The notes: a model not told the origin generated them from the sequence alone. Counted from the first letter of the stretch, positions 41,874-50,513 are shown. The stretch: 64,000 nt of DNA from Streptomyces sp. SID12501 (GCF_010550245.1 NZ_JAAGLU010000003.1:300521-364520), one strand, 5' to 3'. Numbers and translations: made by a program.

Positions 41874-42893
41874 GTGAAGGCAGAAAAGTCACCGGTGAAC
41901 GTGGGGCACCCGCACGGGGCCGAGGAACTGTGCGAGGCAGGCATGAGCCTGTACGTCCGCGCGCTGCGCGAGGGCCGCGTGCCGGACGACGAGGCCGGCG
42001 ATGCTCCCTGCCTGATCGACTTCGGGCTGCTTCGGCCCGACCTCGAAGACCCGCGCCAACTGCGTCCGCTGGCCCCCGCAGTGGCCCTCTCCCGGCTGCT
42101 GCACGAGAGTGCGGAGGACACGGCAAGGAAGCGGCAGCAAGAGTCGCTACTGGCCGAAGCGTTCGAGCCGCTCATGCACATCGATGTCCCGGACATCGCG
42201 GCCGATACACCCATGATCAGCGTCCTCAGCGGCTTTGACCGGATCAACCTGGCCATCTCCCGAGCCTTGGCTGACGCCTCGAGCGAAATTCTCACGATCC
42301 AGCCCTACGCGGGCCGCCCCACCACGACCCTGGCCATCCTGGCACGCGACCAGGCCGTCCTCGACCGGGGCGCCCGCATCCGCGCCCTCTACCAGCACAC
42401 GGTCCGCCACTCTCCCGCCGTCCGCGCCCGCTACGAACAGCTGAGGGGCGATGTCGAGGCCCGCTCTCTGGACGAGGTCACCGACCGCCTCATCGTCATC
42501 GACCGGACCGTCGCCTTCATTCCCGCCAGCAAGGACCGTTCTCTCGCTCTGGAGATCTGCCACCCGGTCCTCGTGCACTACTTCGTCACGACCTTCGAGC
42601 GCCTGTGGCACCTGGCCACCCCGATGTACCCCCAGGCCCTTCAGCCCCCGTCCCTCAACGGCGTCACCCCCCGCCAACGAGCCATCGCCGCCCTCCTCGT
42701 CGAAGGCCACACCGACGCCGTCATCGCCACCCGCCTCGGCATGAACGTCCGTACCGCCCGCGTCCACATCGCCAAACTCGCCACCACCCTCGGCAGCGAC
42801 AGCCGCGCCCAACTCGGCTACCTCATCGCGGAGTCAGGACTCCTCAAACAGGCTCCCACGCAGAGTCTCAGCCAGAATGGTGCTGCCGAGTGA
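41874..42893 (+). CDS. LuxR-type regulator with TrmB/PLD-like domain (paralogue 2)
   Basis: This 339-residue protein starts at GTG 41874, six bases after the preceding stop, with GAGGG upstream. Same layout: ELCEAGMSLYVRALREGRVP, LSGFDRINLAISRALADAS, ILTIQPYAG, ARIRALYQHTVRHSPAV, TDRLIVIDRTVAFIPA, and LuxR HTH with LVEGHTDAVIATRLGMNVR. The HTH-coding DNA is about 96% identical to paralogue 3 over roughly 180 bp. The stop overlaps the next start. Confidence 0.85.
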   Translation: MKAEKSPVNVGHPHGAEELCEAGMSLYVRALREGRVPDDEAGDAPCLIDFGLLRPDLEDPRQLRPLAPAVALSRLLHESAEDTARKRQQESLLAEAFEPLMHIDVPDIAADTPMISVLSGFDRINLAISRALADASSEILTIQPYAGRPTTTLAILARDQAVLDRGARIRALYQHTVRHSPAVRARYEQLRGDVEARSLDEVTDRLIVIDRTVAFIPASKDRSLALEICHPVLVHYFVTTFERLWHLATPMYPQALQPPSLNGVTPRQRAIAALLVEGHTDAVIATRLGMNVRTARVHIAKLATTLGSDSRAQLGYLIAESGLLKQAPTQSLSQNGAAE

Positions 42894-43930
42894 CCCCGAA
42901 CTCTCCGCCACCCCACCCGAAGCACAGCGAGGACGAGCTGTGCTCAGCAGGAGCGGAACTGTACGAACGTGCTCTGCGATCGGGCCACGTACGGGGTACG
43001 GACGCCGCCGCGACACCCTGTCTGGTCGATTTCGGTCTGCTGCAACCGACCGTCGACGACCTGGACAGGCTCGAGCCCACCTCCCCGGTCGTCGCACTGC
43101 ATCAACTCCTGCGCGGTGTAGCGGACCGCATCGCCGACGAGCGGCGTCGCGAGGCGCAGTTGACCTCGGTGTTCGAGCCCTTCATGCGCATCGGCGATGC
43201 CAGTACGTCGACGGACATACCAACGATTCGCGTCCTCCACGGGGTGGAGCGGATCAACTCAGCCATCACCCTGGCTCTGGCGGACGCCTCCAGTGAACTC
43301 CTCACTATCCAGCCGCGCACCGCTCATACCGGTCACCACCCCGAACGCCATGCCGCCGCACTGGGCCGCGACCAGGCCCTACTTGACCGAGGCGGTCGCA
43401 TTCGCACCCTCTACCAGCACACGCTCCGCCACGCACCCACCGTCATCGCCCGCTACGAACAGCTGGACGGCGATGCCGAAGCCCGCACACTCGACGAGAT
43501 CACCGACCGACTGATCATCGTCGACAGAGCGGTCGCCTTCATCCCCGACCGGACCAACCAAGACGTCAATGCCGCCCTTGAGGTCCGTAACCCGGCCCTG
43601 GTCGCTTACTTGGTCACCGTCTTCCAGCGCCTCTGGCAACTGGCCGTCCCCATGTACCCACAAGCCCTCCAACTCCCGTCCCTCAACGGCGTCACCCCCC
43701 GCATGCGGGCCATCGCCGCCCTCCTCGTCGAGGGCCACACCGACGCCGTCATCGCCACCCGCCTCGGCATGAACATCCGAACCGCCCGCGTCCACATCGC
43801 CAAACTCGCCACCACCCTCGGCAGCGACAGCCGCGCCCAACTCGGCTACCTCATAGGGCAGTCGGGGATTCTTGAGCAGGAGCAGCAGCCTCAGGGCGGG
43901 CAGGCGGAGCCGTTGGCGCCGGAAGGCTGA
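42890..43930 (+). CDS. LuxR-type regulator with TrmB/PLD-like domain (paralogue 3)
   Basis: This 346-residue protein starts at GTG 42890 within a GTGA overlap. Features are ELCSAGAELYERALRSGHVR, VLHGVERINSAITLALADAS, LLTIQPRTA, GRIRTLYQHTLRHAPTV, TDRLIIVDRAVAFIPD and the LuxR HTH. Longer upstream reading frame merely shadows paralogue 2. Its last 80 bp overlap the convergent fourth regulator gene, so the two transcripts are antisense there. Confidence 0.85.
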   Translation: MTPNSPPPHPKHSEDELCSAGAELYERALRSGHVRGTDAAATPCLVDFGLLQPTVDDLDRLEPTSPVVALHQLLRGVADRIADERRREAQLTSVFEPFMRIGDASTSTDIPTIRVLHGVERINSAITLALADASSELLTIQPRTAHTGHHPERHAAALGRDQALLDRGGRIRTLYQHTLRHAPTVIARYEQLDGDAEARTLDEITDRLIIVDRAVAFIPDRTNQDVNAALEVRNPALVAYLVTVFQRLWQLAVPMYPQALQLPSLNGVTPRMRAIAALLVEGHTDAVIATRLGMNIRTARVHIAKLATTLGSDSRAQLGYLIGQSGILEQEQQPQGGQAEPLAPEG

Positions 43931-44996
43931 TCGCCGCGCCGCCGCCCGGTGCGGTGACGGCCGGGAGGCCGTCCAGGCCCGCCTGGGCGATCCGTACCCC
44001 CAGCTGTGTCCGGCTCGCCGCCCCCAGCGTCTCCGAGAGGCGGGCGATGTGTGCCCGGCAGGTGCGGACGCTGATGCCCAGGCGTTCCGCGACCACCGCG
44101 TCCTGGTGGCCCTCCGCGAGCAGGGTGGCGATGGACCGCTCCCGGTGCGAGATGCCCTCGATGCCCGTGTCGGGGAGCGAGGCCGTCAGCGGGACGGCCA
44201 GACGCCACAGGCGGTCGAAGACCGTGCCGAGGTAGCTCACCAGCGCCGGGTGGCGGATCTCCAGCGCTACCGTCCGCTCCGCGTTCGCCGGGATGAAGGC
44301 CACCGTGCGGTCGAAAAGGATCAGCCGCTCGACCACCTCGTCGAGGGTGCGCGCCTCGGCGGCTCCGCCCACCAGGTCGAGGTAGTTGAGCAGTCCCTGA
44401 CCGTGCCGGGCCACATGGTTGTACAGGCCGCGCATCCGCACCCCGCGCCCGCGCAGTTCGAGCGCCCGGTGCAGGCCCTCGGAGAGTTCGTACTCGCGGC
44501 GGATACCGCCGGGCTGGACGGTGAGCACCTCGGTCGTGCACGCCTGGGTGGCCTCGTCCATCGCGGTCTGGATACGGGCGAGACCGTCCAGGACACGCAG
44601 GGCCGTGCCCTCGCCGAAGCCGAACCCGAAACCGGGGCCGCCGCCGGAACCCGCACCAGTACCGGAACCGGAACTGGCGTACTGCCGCTCCTCGCCGAGG
44701 GCGTTGTACCGCTCGAAGGCCGCGACCGCCGAGCCCACCCGGCCCTGGCTCGCGCTGACCTCCTCGTAGACGCCGCGCAGCAGCCGGGTCATGACCTCCT
44801 GCGGGGAGGTCGGCACCAGCCAGGCCATGTCGTCGGGGTCGGGGTGCAGCAGGGCGAGTTCGAGCAGGCACGGCGCCGTCTCGGCGTCCCGGCGCGGCAC
44901 ACGGCCCCGCCGTACGGCCCGGGAATACACACGATCCCCGGCCTCGCACAGTCGGTCAGCACCGTGTGGATGCTCGTCCGTCCCGTGCCCGGCCAT
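43851..44996 (-). CDS. LuxR-type regulator with TrmB/PLD-like domain (paralogue 4, convergent)
   Basis: The 381 residues share the family blocks (RLCEAGDRVYSRAVRRGRVP, VLDGLARIQTAMDEATQA, VLTVQPGG, GVRMRGLYNHVARHGQGLL, VERLILFDRTVAFIPA, LLAEGHQDAVVAERLGISVR). It differs by a Gly/Ser/Phe insertion (SGSGTGAGSGGGPGFGFGFG, about 109-128) and a Pro/Ala C-terminal tail of about 40 residues. It is more diverged than copies 1-3 and is transcribed toward them. Confidence 0.85.
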   Translation of the reverse strand: MAGHGTDEHPHGADRLCEAGDRVYSRAVRRGRVPRRDAETAPCLLELALLHPDPDDMAWLVPTSPQEVMTRLLRGVYEEVSASQGRVGSAVAAFERYNALGEERQYASSGSGTGAGSGGGPGFGFGFGEGTALRVLDGLARIQTAMDEATQACTTEVLTVQPGGIRREYELSEGLHRALELRGRGVRMRGLYNHVARHGQGLLNYLDLVGGAAEARTLDEVVERLILFDRTVAFIPANAERTVALEIRHPALVSYLGTVFDRLWRLAVPLTASLPDTGIEGISHRERSIATLLAEGHQDAVVAERLGISVRTCRAHIARLSETLGAASRTQLGVRIAQAGLDGLPAVTAPGGGAAISLPAPTAPPARPEAAAPAQESPTAL

Positions 44997-45189
44997 CGCC
45001 CCATCCCACTACTGGTTCCAGCACTTTGCAGCGCAACTATGCGCGGCCCGGACGTGGTCCGCAACACTGCCAGGTCCGCCACGCGCCCCCAATCCCCTTA
45101 CTATGTCCGACTTTCGCCCCTCCTCCGCCCGTGTCCCTGCAACAAGCTGACGGTGGTGGGACGTTGCTCGTGAGGGCATTGTGGAAATC

Positions 45190-45292
45190 GCTTCCCAAGG
45201 GCGTAACGGGGCCGCCGCGAGGCGGGAACGGGGGAACGCCCGAAGCGGCCCCGGCAGGATGTCCCCCATCCGGCCGGGGCCTCATGTTTCCT
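45190..45292 (+). repeat. Conserved ~100-bp hairpin element, copy 1
   Basis: From CTTCCCAAGGGCG through ACGGGGGAACGCCCGAAGCG to a GGCCCCGG...CCGGGGCC stem, this stretch is repeated at 50298-50379. The terminal stem can form in both copies, in one with a G-U pair. It looks like a terminator or small structured RNA family. Here no gene ends just before it on the plus strand. Confidence 0.6.
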
Positions 45293-45416
45293 GACCAGAA
45301 ACGTCAAAAACGAGGAAAGAATTGCCATGCCCATGACATTCGACCTCATACCGACGACCGGATGATCACAACCTCCTGCAGGCAATAGGGGGTCAAAGTT
45401 CAGAAAATGACCACTA

Positions 45417-45431
45417 GATCATAAAATGATC
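45417..45431. promoter_or_regulatory. Inverted repeat GATCAT-N3-ATGATC
   Basis: A perfect 6-bp-arm inverted repeat in AT-rich DNA, with further TGATC words at about 45439-45456. It lies about 110 bp upstream of the secreted-protein leader and could be an operator. Confidence 0.4.
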
Positions 45432-45539
45432 TTCGCGTGATGATCGCCGCGTGATCCGGTACTCACAACATTTTCCGCCTACACCAGTGCTCTTCGTACG
45501 CAAGAGAGCTGACATGCGCACTACACCTAAGGGGATTCC

Positions 45540-45950
45540 ATACACCGCAGAGCCAACGCCACTCTCGTCGCCCTTGCCATCGCAGCAGGATCTGTCATGT
45601 TCAGTGCGCCGATCGCCTCGGCCGTCACCTACTGTGACAGCTCTGGCTACACCAACACCAGCCAGCCCATGGAGCGGTGCACCTCGCTGTCCAACGGCAT
45701 TCTGGCCATCCACCAGGCTTCGAACGGCGTCGTCGGCGTCGAGTACACGAAGTCGGGTGGATCTACCATCTCCGCCAAGCTTGGTTACTCGCGCTCGGGG
45801 ACCAACCACTACGCCAGCGCCGTCTCCATCGCTGTGGGCCAGACGAAGAGGTCGACGTGGTCGCTGGGGGAGAGCGCCTACTGCTCAAGCATAATCGGCC
45901 TGCTCAGCTACAGCGGCGGCACGTACCAGACGCCGGCCTCGCACTGCTGA
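45540..45950 (+). CDS. Small secreted protein whose start codon reads ATA
   Basis: The mature part (from VTYCDSSGYTNTSQPMERC, about 115 residues, four Cys) follows an obvious signal peptide RRANATLVALAIAAGSVMFS then APIASA. That signal can only be read in full from an ATA at 45540, six bases after an ideal AAGGGGA; an in-frame TAA lies just upstream. The first ATG (45597) falls inside the signal peptide and would leave too little to export. Either ATA is used or a former ATG was mutated. Function unknown; it resembles small Streptomyces exoproteins. Confidence 0.6.
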   Translation: MHRRANATLVALAIAAGSVMFSAPIASAVTYCDSSGYTNTSQPMERCTSLSNGILAIHQASNGVVGVEYTKSGGSTISAKLGYSRSGTNHYASAVSIAVGQTKRSTWSLGESAYCSSIIGLLSYSGGTYQTPASHC

Positions 45951-45964
45951 ACCAGAACCCCACA

Positions 45965-45988
45965 GGCCCCGTCTACCAAGGCGGGGCC
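45965..45988 (+). terminator. Hairpin after the small secreted protein gene
   Basis: GGCCCCG (45965-45971) pairs with CGGGGCC (45982-45988), followed by a CCCTTTCC tract. Confidence 0.6.
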
Positions 45989-46040
45989 GTCCCTTTCCCG
46001 GTCCCGCTCTCCTCGACATGACCACGCAAGGAACCGAGCC

Positions 46041-47444
46041 GTGTTCTCCGCCATCTTTCAACACCATGTCGGCTATCTGGCCGTGTGCACACTGATCGGC
46101 CTCGTTCTCGGCGGCGCCGCATGGACACTCGCCCGCAAGCGGGGGAACCCTCACGGGGCATGGTGGTCCGGGCTCGCCTTCACTCTCACCGGCGTTCTCG
46201 GCGTCACTTTCATGGGCGGCGGCTCGGCCAGCGGCGTATGCGTCCTCAACCATCAGTTCGCCGAGCCCTTCCACACCACTCAAGGGTTGTGGAACCTCGC
46301 CATGATGGTGCCCGTCGGCGCCTGCGCACTCCTGGCTATCCGCCGCCCGCTGCCTGTCCTGGTCGGTGTCATCGCACTGCCCCCGGCCATCGAATTCACT
46401 CAGGCCACCGTCAACGGCCTGGGGCGCGTGTGTGACAGCGCGGACGCCGAGATGAACATCATCGGCGGGTTGATCGGGCTCACCGTTGTCGCGGTTGTGC
46501 TCGCAATCCGCCACTCGCTCGCCTGGCAGGCGGGTGTCAAGGGCGCTCTGATCACTTTCGCGGCACTGGTCCTCCTGGGCTCGGGAGTGGCGCGTCCGAT
46601 GCTCGCCTTCACGAACGTGGACGGCAGCAGCCTCACCGACGCAAGTTCCGGCCAGAAGAAGGCCGTTGAGGCCGCCGTCAAGGAAGCGTTCGGCGATCGA
46701 TACAAAATCGGCAAGCAGTACGAGCAGCCGTGCGGTGACTCCCCATGCACCAACATCATCTTCAACCTGCTCAGCCAGGAAGAGGGACACTCCGCAGACT
46801 TCGGTACCGGCAGCCTCTCCTGGCCGGACACGAAGCACCTGAACGTACAGCTGGAGAACAGCGACCGGCCCACTGTCATGGGATACCCGGTGGGAGACGC
46901 GAAAGCCCCGTCTACCGATATAGCAGCCTCTCGAATCGCGAGGTCGTACGCCCAGCGACAGTATCCGTGGGCGATGGGTGCGACCATGAGCGAAACGTCC
47001 CCTGTGGGCGCAAAGGCCGAACTTGGCTGGATCACGAACTGGAGATGGACTCACAACGACGTTCTGATGCCCAGGATGCTGGACGTCCAGATAGACAGGG
47101 CCGGGCGTGTATCTCAGATTGACGTCACCCTTGGTCCGACCCGGGCCAAGCTTCCCGAAGCCAAGCTTGACGCCGGGCAGGCCGAAAAGGCAGTAAACAA
47201 GGCGGTAGCGGCACAACTCCAAGCCAATGGAAACGCTGGCGCAGAATTCCATACCAAAGCAGTTACTGTAAAAGCGGTCGAGCAAGACGGTAGCTGGCAG
47301 CCGAACTGGCTTGTGAACGTGACTTGGCCCAGCAACGGAGAGAGCGATGATTCGCAGGAGCAAGCGGCGGTTGAGATGTACCGCGTGAACGCCGTGACTG
47401 GGCAGGTATACGACGCAGCCGGGCAGCCCCTCAAAGCCAACTGA
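46041..47444 (+). CDS. VanZ-like membrane protein with extracytoplasmic C-terminal domain
   Basis: The 467 residues start at GTG 46041 behind AAGGA. Four or five transmembrane helices (about 10-185) include the VanZ pattern: WNLAMMVPVG, then VALPPAIEFTQATVNGLGR-like EFTQ, and DSADAEMNIIGGLIG (D...N..G-G). The C-terminal 270 residues are outside the membrane and contain two PepSY-like repeats (AVEAAVKEAFGDRYKIG and AEKAVNKAVAAQLQA). VanZ proteins can affect glycopeptide susceptibility. Lower GC in its second half suggests transfer. Confidence 0.75.
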   Translation: MFSAIFQHHVGYLAVCTLIGLVLGGAAWTLARKRGNPHGAWWSGLAFTLTGVLGVTFMGGGSASGVCVLNHQFAEPFHTTQGLWNLAMMVPVGACALLAIRRPLPVLVGVIALPPAIEFTQATVNGLGRVCDSADAEMNIIGGLIGLTVVAVVLAIRHSLAWQAGVKGALITFAALVLLGSGVARPMLAFTNVDGSSLTDASSGQKKAVEAAVKEAFGDRYKIGKQYEQPCGDSPCTNIIFNLLSQEEGHSADFGTGSLSWPDTKHLNVQLENSDRPTVMGYPVGDAKAPSTDIAASRIARSYAQRQYPWAMGATMSETSPVGAKAELGWITNWRWTHNDVLMPRMLDVQIDRAGRVSQIDVTLGPTRAKLPEAKLDAGQAEKAVNKAVAAQLQANGNAGAEFHTKAVTVKAVEQDGSWQPNWLVNVTWPSNGESDDSQEQAAVEMYRVNAVTGQVYDAAGQPLKAN

Positions 47445-47659
47445 CGCCCACCATCAGTTCAGGATCACCGCCGCAGGACCGGCACCGGGAGTCCCCGGCG
47501 CCGTCTTCTTCGCCGCCTCGCAGGGACCGCCGGACGAAGGATGGCAGTATCTGGGGCTCGGCGTGGGGATGCTGACGGCTCCGGCTCCGTCAGCCGCATA
47601 CACCTCCGCGCTTCTCCTCCTGCTGCGCTCCTCGCGGGGAGAGCGGACCGAGAGACTAC

Positions 47660-47902
47660 TCACCCTGCGAGGTCCCCACCGGCGGAGATGAAGCGAGCGG
47701 GTACGGCATCTCGGCGTCCGTCACTGTGGGCAGCGTCGCGCGCACGCTGTAGGGCTGCGCGTAGAACGACGGCTTCCGGACAGTCACGTCCCAGAGTGCG
47801 GCATTCCTTCGCGCACTTCCGTACGTGTTTGGCCCACGCGAGCCATTCCGTCGCGTCCGGCAAGTGGATCGGAGTCACTTCGTCCCGGGGGTCCTTGGTC
47901 AT
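47660..47902 (-). CDS. Small hypothetical protein, 80 residues
   Basis: Starts at 47902 (MTKDPRDEVTPIHLPDATEW), overlapping the upstream gene by ATGA. The centre reads LAWAKHVRKCAKECRTLGRD then CPEAVVLRAALQRARDAAH, a helical Cys/Arg-rich unit I do not recognise. Longer upstream forms are shadows of the neighbouring gene. Confidence 0.55.
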   Translation of the reverse strand: MTKDPRDEVTPIHLPDATEWLAWAKHVRKCAKECRTLGRDCPEAVVLRAALQRARDAAHSDGRRDAVPARFISAGGDLAG

Positions 47903-48279
47903 GCTCGGTGCCTTCCAGGTAGCCGGTCGACGTACGGCCGTGCCGGGTCGCATGGGTCCCCAAAGGGCGCCATCCGTTCGACGGCCCGTTGTACGGGGTG
48001 TGGCACCTGCCATCCGTCCCCGTCGCCCCAGCGCTCCCACTCCTCCGCGAGGAGCGGTAGTGGGTCCGGCCCGAACATGCAGGCTTGCGCTCTGTCCGAC
48101 CATCGGCGCCAGCGAGCGTCACGGGGGTTGGGCAGGCGCATCACATACGGGTCGGGGCGCCTGGGCGCCTGGGTGACGTCGAGCGTCCGGCGCGCGTGTC
48201 TGTCTCCCTCGCGCGAGGGGCGCGGGAGTAGCAGTAGGAATCGCAGCAAGGCGACCAGCCGAACGGTAAGGTTTTTCAT
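47899..48279 (-). CDS. Hypothetical membrane-anchored protein, 126 residues
   Basis: Starts at 48279 with AGGGG upstream. The N-terminus (MKNLTVRLVALLRFLLLLPR) is a signal or anchor segment. The remainder is Arg/Trp/Pro-rich (RLPNPRDARWRRWSDRAQA, LAEEWERWGDGDGWQVPHP). Together with the overlapping gene after it, it forms a small two-gene unit. No family recognised. Confidence 0.55.
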   Translation of the reverse strand: MKNLTVRLVALLRFLLLLPRPSREGDRHARRTLDVTQAPRRPDPYVMRLPNPRDARWRRWSDRAQACMFGPDPLPLLAEEWERWGDGDGWQVPHPVQRAVERMAPFGDPCDPARPYVDRLPGRHRA

Positions 48280-48512
48280 CGTCAATGGCCCCTGTCTAAT
48301 CAGCTGTTGACGCTTGCCCCGCAATGGCGCTGCATGCCGTGTTGGGGCGCTGTTGAACGCAGGCGCCCAGATGTGTAGGTGCACCTGGGCGCCTGCGGAG
48401 GCTCGACCAGCCATGTGCACGGGGGATGCGGCGAGCCTCGGACCTGTCACGGACCGCCCCGGCCAGTACTCGTATCGCTTACGCGTGCGAGGTGCACTCC
48501 TCGACCTTGCTG

Positions 48513-48950
48513 TTATGCGTCAACCGGTACGCGGGTCCCTTCGGGGACAGAGAACCCGGCCCACACACATTTGGCGAACGGCCGCAGCTCGTGCCCCCAG
48601 CGCTCAGCCAGGCCGGCGACCAGGACCAACCCCCGTCCGCCCTCTCCTTGGTCGTCTCCCATGCAGAGCGCCGGAATCCTGCCCCTGTCGGGGTCCGACA
48701 CCTCGACCAGCAAGCCGTCACCCCGCATGCAGAGAGTGACCTCGATCCGGGCGTACGTCACCCGGCAGTGCTGAACGGCGTTGGCGACCAGCTCAGTTGA
48801 GACAGCGGCAACATCGCAGGCAAGTTCGCCGTTGATGCCCCAGTCGCTGAGAATCTTCCGCACCTGTGACCGTGCGTCCGGCACGCTCTGCTTGCGTTTT
48901 GGGACGTGAAACGTGTCTCTGCGCTGGTGTGTTGTAACAGCGGTGGACAT
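48513..48950 (-). CDS. Anti-sigma-factor-like HATPase_c protein
   Basis: This 145-residue GHKL-ATPase-type protein has VAAVSTELVANAVQHC (N-box with Glu and Asn), then VEVSDPDRGR (G1 box) and GRGLVLVAGLAERWG (G2 box). Streptomyces encodes many such RsbW-like kinases. Placed beside a WhiJ-type XRE gene and a DUF397 gene, it fits the AbaA/WhiJ-type developmental sets. It is divergent from the XRE gene across 190 bp. Confidence 0.85.
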   Translation of the reverse strand: MSTAVTTHQRRDTFHVPKRKQSVPDARSQVRKILSDWGINGELACDVAAVSTELVANAVQHCRVTYARIEVTLCMRGDGLLVEVSDPDRGRIPALCMGDDQGEGGRGLVLVAGLAERWGHELRPFAKCVWAGFSVPEGTRVPVDA

Positions 48951-49142
48951 GACGGCTGTACCCCCTGACGCATAGTCAAGATCGCACCGTGTGGCGGTGC
49001 GTGCACTCTGAGGTTAGAGCCCTAGCTTGCCAATCCGCAACTGAATCAAAGTAGCAAGGCTTGCTATTTTTCCTCCGTTGCGCCCACGGGCCCTACAGTG
49101 GAGCCCGCAGAAAAACCGCTGTCACAGGAGAGGGGAAGCACG

Positions 49143-50009
49143 ATGCCCACAGGGGGACCGACCGTACGCAGCAGGCGACTCGGCGCCACGCTCAGGAGGT
49201 ATCGGCAGGCCGCCAAGCTCGATCAGCCGCAGGCCGCGGATGTGCTCGGAGTGCACCCAACTCGCGTCAGCCGCATCGAGAGCGGGCATGTGACAGCGCG
49301 CGTTATTGAGATTCGGGCGCTGTTGAGCGCATACGGCGTAGCCGATCCGCAAGTCCGCAACAGGCTTGAGGACTTGGCGAAGCGTTCCAAGCATCGCGGG
49401 TGGTGGCTCGAACACTCGGCGCACCTGCGAGAGGAATATCTCGATCACATTTCGCTGGAGGATGACGCCACTTACATTCAGGAATGGGGCCCAGCTCTCT
49501 TTCCCGGGCTACTGCAAACGCCTGCGTACGCAGAATCCATCTTTACCTCCGGGCTAAATTACATCGCCCCGGAACGAGTACCCCAACTGGTAAAGGTTCG
49601 CATGGCGCGACAGGCGAAGATCGAAGAGGGCGGGGCAACGTACACGGCCATCATCTGGGAGCCTGTGATTACTCACCCCTTGGTGAGCACCGGCATTCAC
49701 GACGAGCAGCTTTCTCACGTTCTCGAAGTCGGCAGAAGGCAGAACGTAACCATTCAGGTTCTCCCTCAGAGCGCGGGCACCCAGGCGGGGGCAATCTCCG
49801 TGTTCTCATCCTTTGGCTTCGGCACGGAACCGATCGTGGAAGCCGTGACACTCGACAACCTCCGAGGGGCATCAGTCCTGGAGGGCCAAGAGGATCTGGC
49901 GGCTTACGCAAACGCTTTTGACCAACTACGATCGTCGGCGCTGGCACCGGGCCAGAGCGAAAAGCTCATCCGGGACAATCTGCGCAAAAATGAGGAAACT
50001 TCATCGTGA
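49143..50009 (+). CDS. XRE-family regulator with DUF5753 (WhiJ/Scr1-like)
   Basis: The 288 residues start at 49143 behind GAGAGGGG. N-terminal helix-turn-helix (LGATLRRYRQAAKLDQPQAA, DVLGVHPTRVSRIESGHV) is followed by the DUF5753 domain (about 95-275: YIQEWGPALFPGLLQTPAYA, RMARQAKIEEGG, VLEVGRRQNVTIQVLP, FGTEPIVEAVTLD). These proteins pair with a small DUF397 partner, and some act as toxin-antitoxin-like or developmental switches in Streptomyces. The stop overlaps the DUF397 start. Confidence 0.92.
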   Translation: MPTGGPTVRSRRLGATLRRYRQAAKLDQPQAADVLGVHPTRVSRIESGHVTARVIEIRALLSAYGVADPQVRNRLEDLAKRSKHRGWWLEHSAHLREEYLDHISLEDDATYIQEWGPALFPGLLQTPAYAESIFTSGLNYIAPERVPQLVKVRMARQAKIEEGGATYTAIIWEPVITHPLVSTGIHDEQLSHVLEVGRRQNVTIQVLPQSAGTQAGAISVFSSFGFGTEPIVEAVTLDNLRGASVLEGQEDLAAYANAFDQLRSSALAPGQSEKLIRDNLRKNEETSS

Positions 50010-50206
50010 CCCCAAAAGTTGTTGCCCCCTTCCGGAAGTCGTCTTACTCACAGGCGGAGGGCGCCTGTATTGAGGTTGCCGTGACGACCAGGGACGGCCG
50101 CGCGATACGGGACAGCAAGAACACGACAGGGCCAATCCTGTTCGTCGACCGCACGGAGTGGAGCGCCTTCCTGGTGGCGGCGAAGGACGGAGAGTTTGAT
50201 CACTGA
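50006..50206 (+). CDS. DUF397 protein
   Basis: This 66-residue protein starts at GTG 50006 within the XRE stop. FRKSSYSQAEGACIEVAV, then IRDSKNTTGPILFV and EWSAFLVAAKDGEF are the complete DUF397 signature. It is the cognate partner of the preceding XRE regulator. Confidence 0.93.
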   Translation: MTPKVVAPFRKSSYSQAEGACIEVAVTTRDGRAIRDSKNTTGPILFVDRTEWSAFLVAAKDGEFDH

Positions 50207-50513
50207 GGCTCGCTCCACAGCCGTAGAGACGCCCCCTGTCCGGAACCGTCTGAGCCAAAGCGCCCCGCTGTGCCACAAGGTCTTCATGGCCTGACACGGG
50301 CTTACCCAAGGGGCGCCACGGCGCACGGGGGAACGCCCGAAGCGGCCCTGGCAGGATGGCCCCACCCGGCCGGGGCCATCAGCATGCCCCGCGCCGCCCC
50401 GCACCATGCGACCGGCATGCGACCAGTGAGAAAGCGCGTGCCACGACTGCCGCGCAAGCTCCCAGAAACCACCTTGAGATCGTCCCGTTACGTCCCGCCC
50501 CTACCGTCAGGCC
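50207..50513 (+). other. Spacer with copy 2 of the ~100-bp hairpin element
   Basis: After the DUF397 stop the spacer contains CTTACCCAAGGGGCG to a GGCCCTGG...CCGGGGCC stem (50298-50379), nearly identical in part to 45190-45292. Here it is placed as a terminator for the XRE-DUF397 unit. The rest must hold the promoter of the ATP-grasp gene. Confidence 0.6.

Larger units (their letters stand above)
44997..45539. other. Intergenic region with repeat element and operator-like palindrome
   Basis: No gene is supported here. It contains the ~100-bp repeat listed at 45190-45292, the inverted repeat at 45417-45431, and a relatively AT-rich stretch (45380-45480) suited to the promoter of the secreted-protein gene. 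Confidence 0.5.

Noticed and set aside
47454..47663. 69-codon minus-strand frame after the VanZ-like gene
   Set aside because: No ribosome site, no motif, low-complexity composition; left as non-coding.
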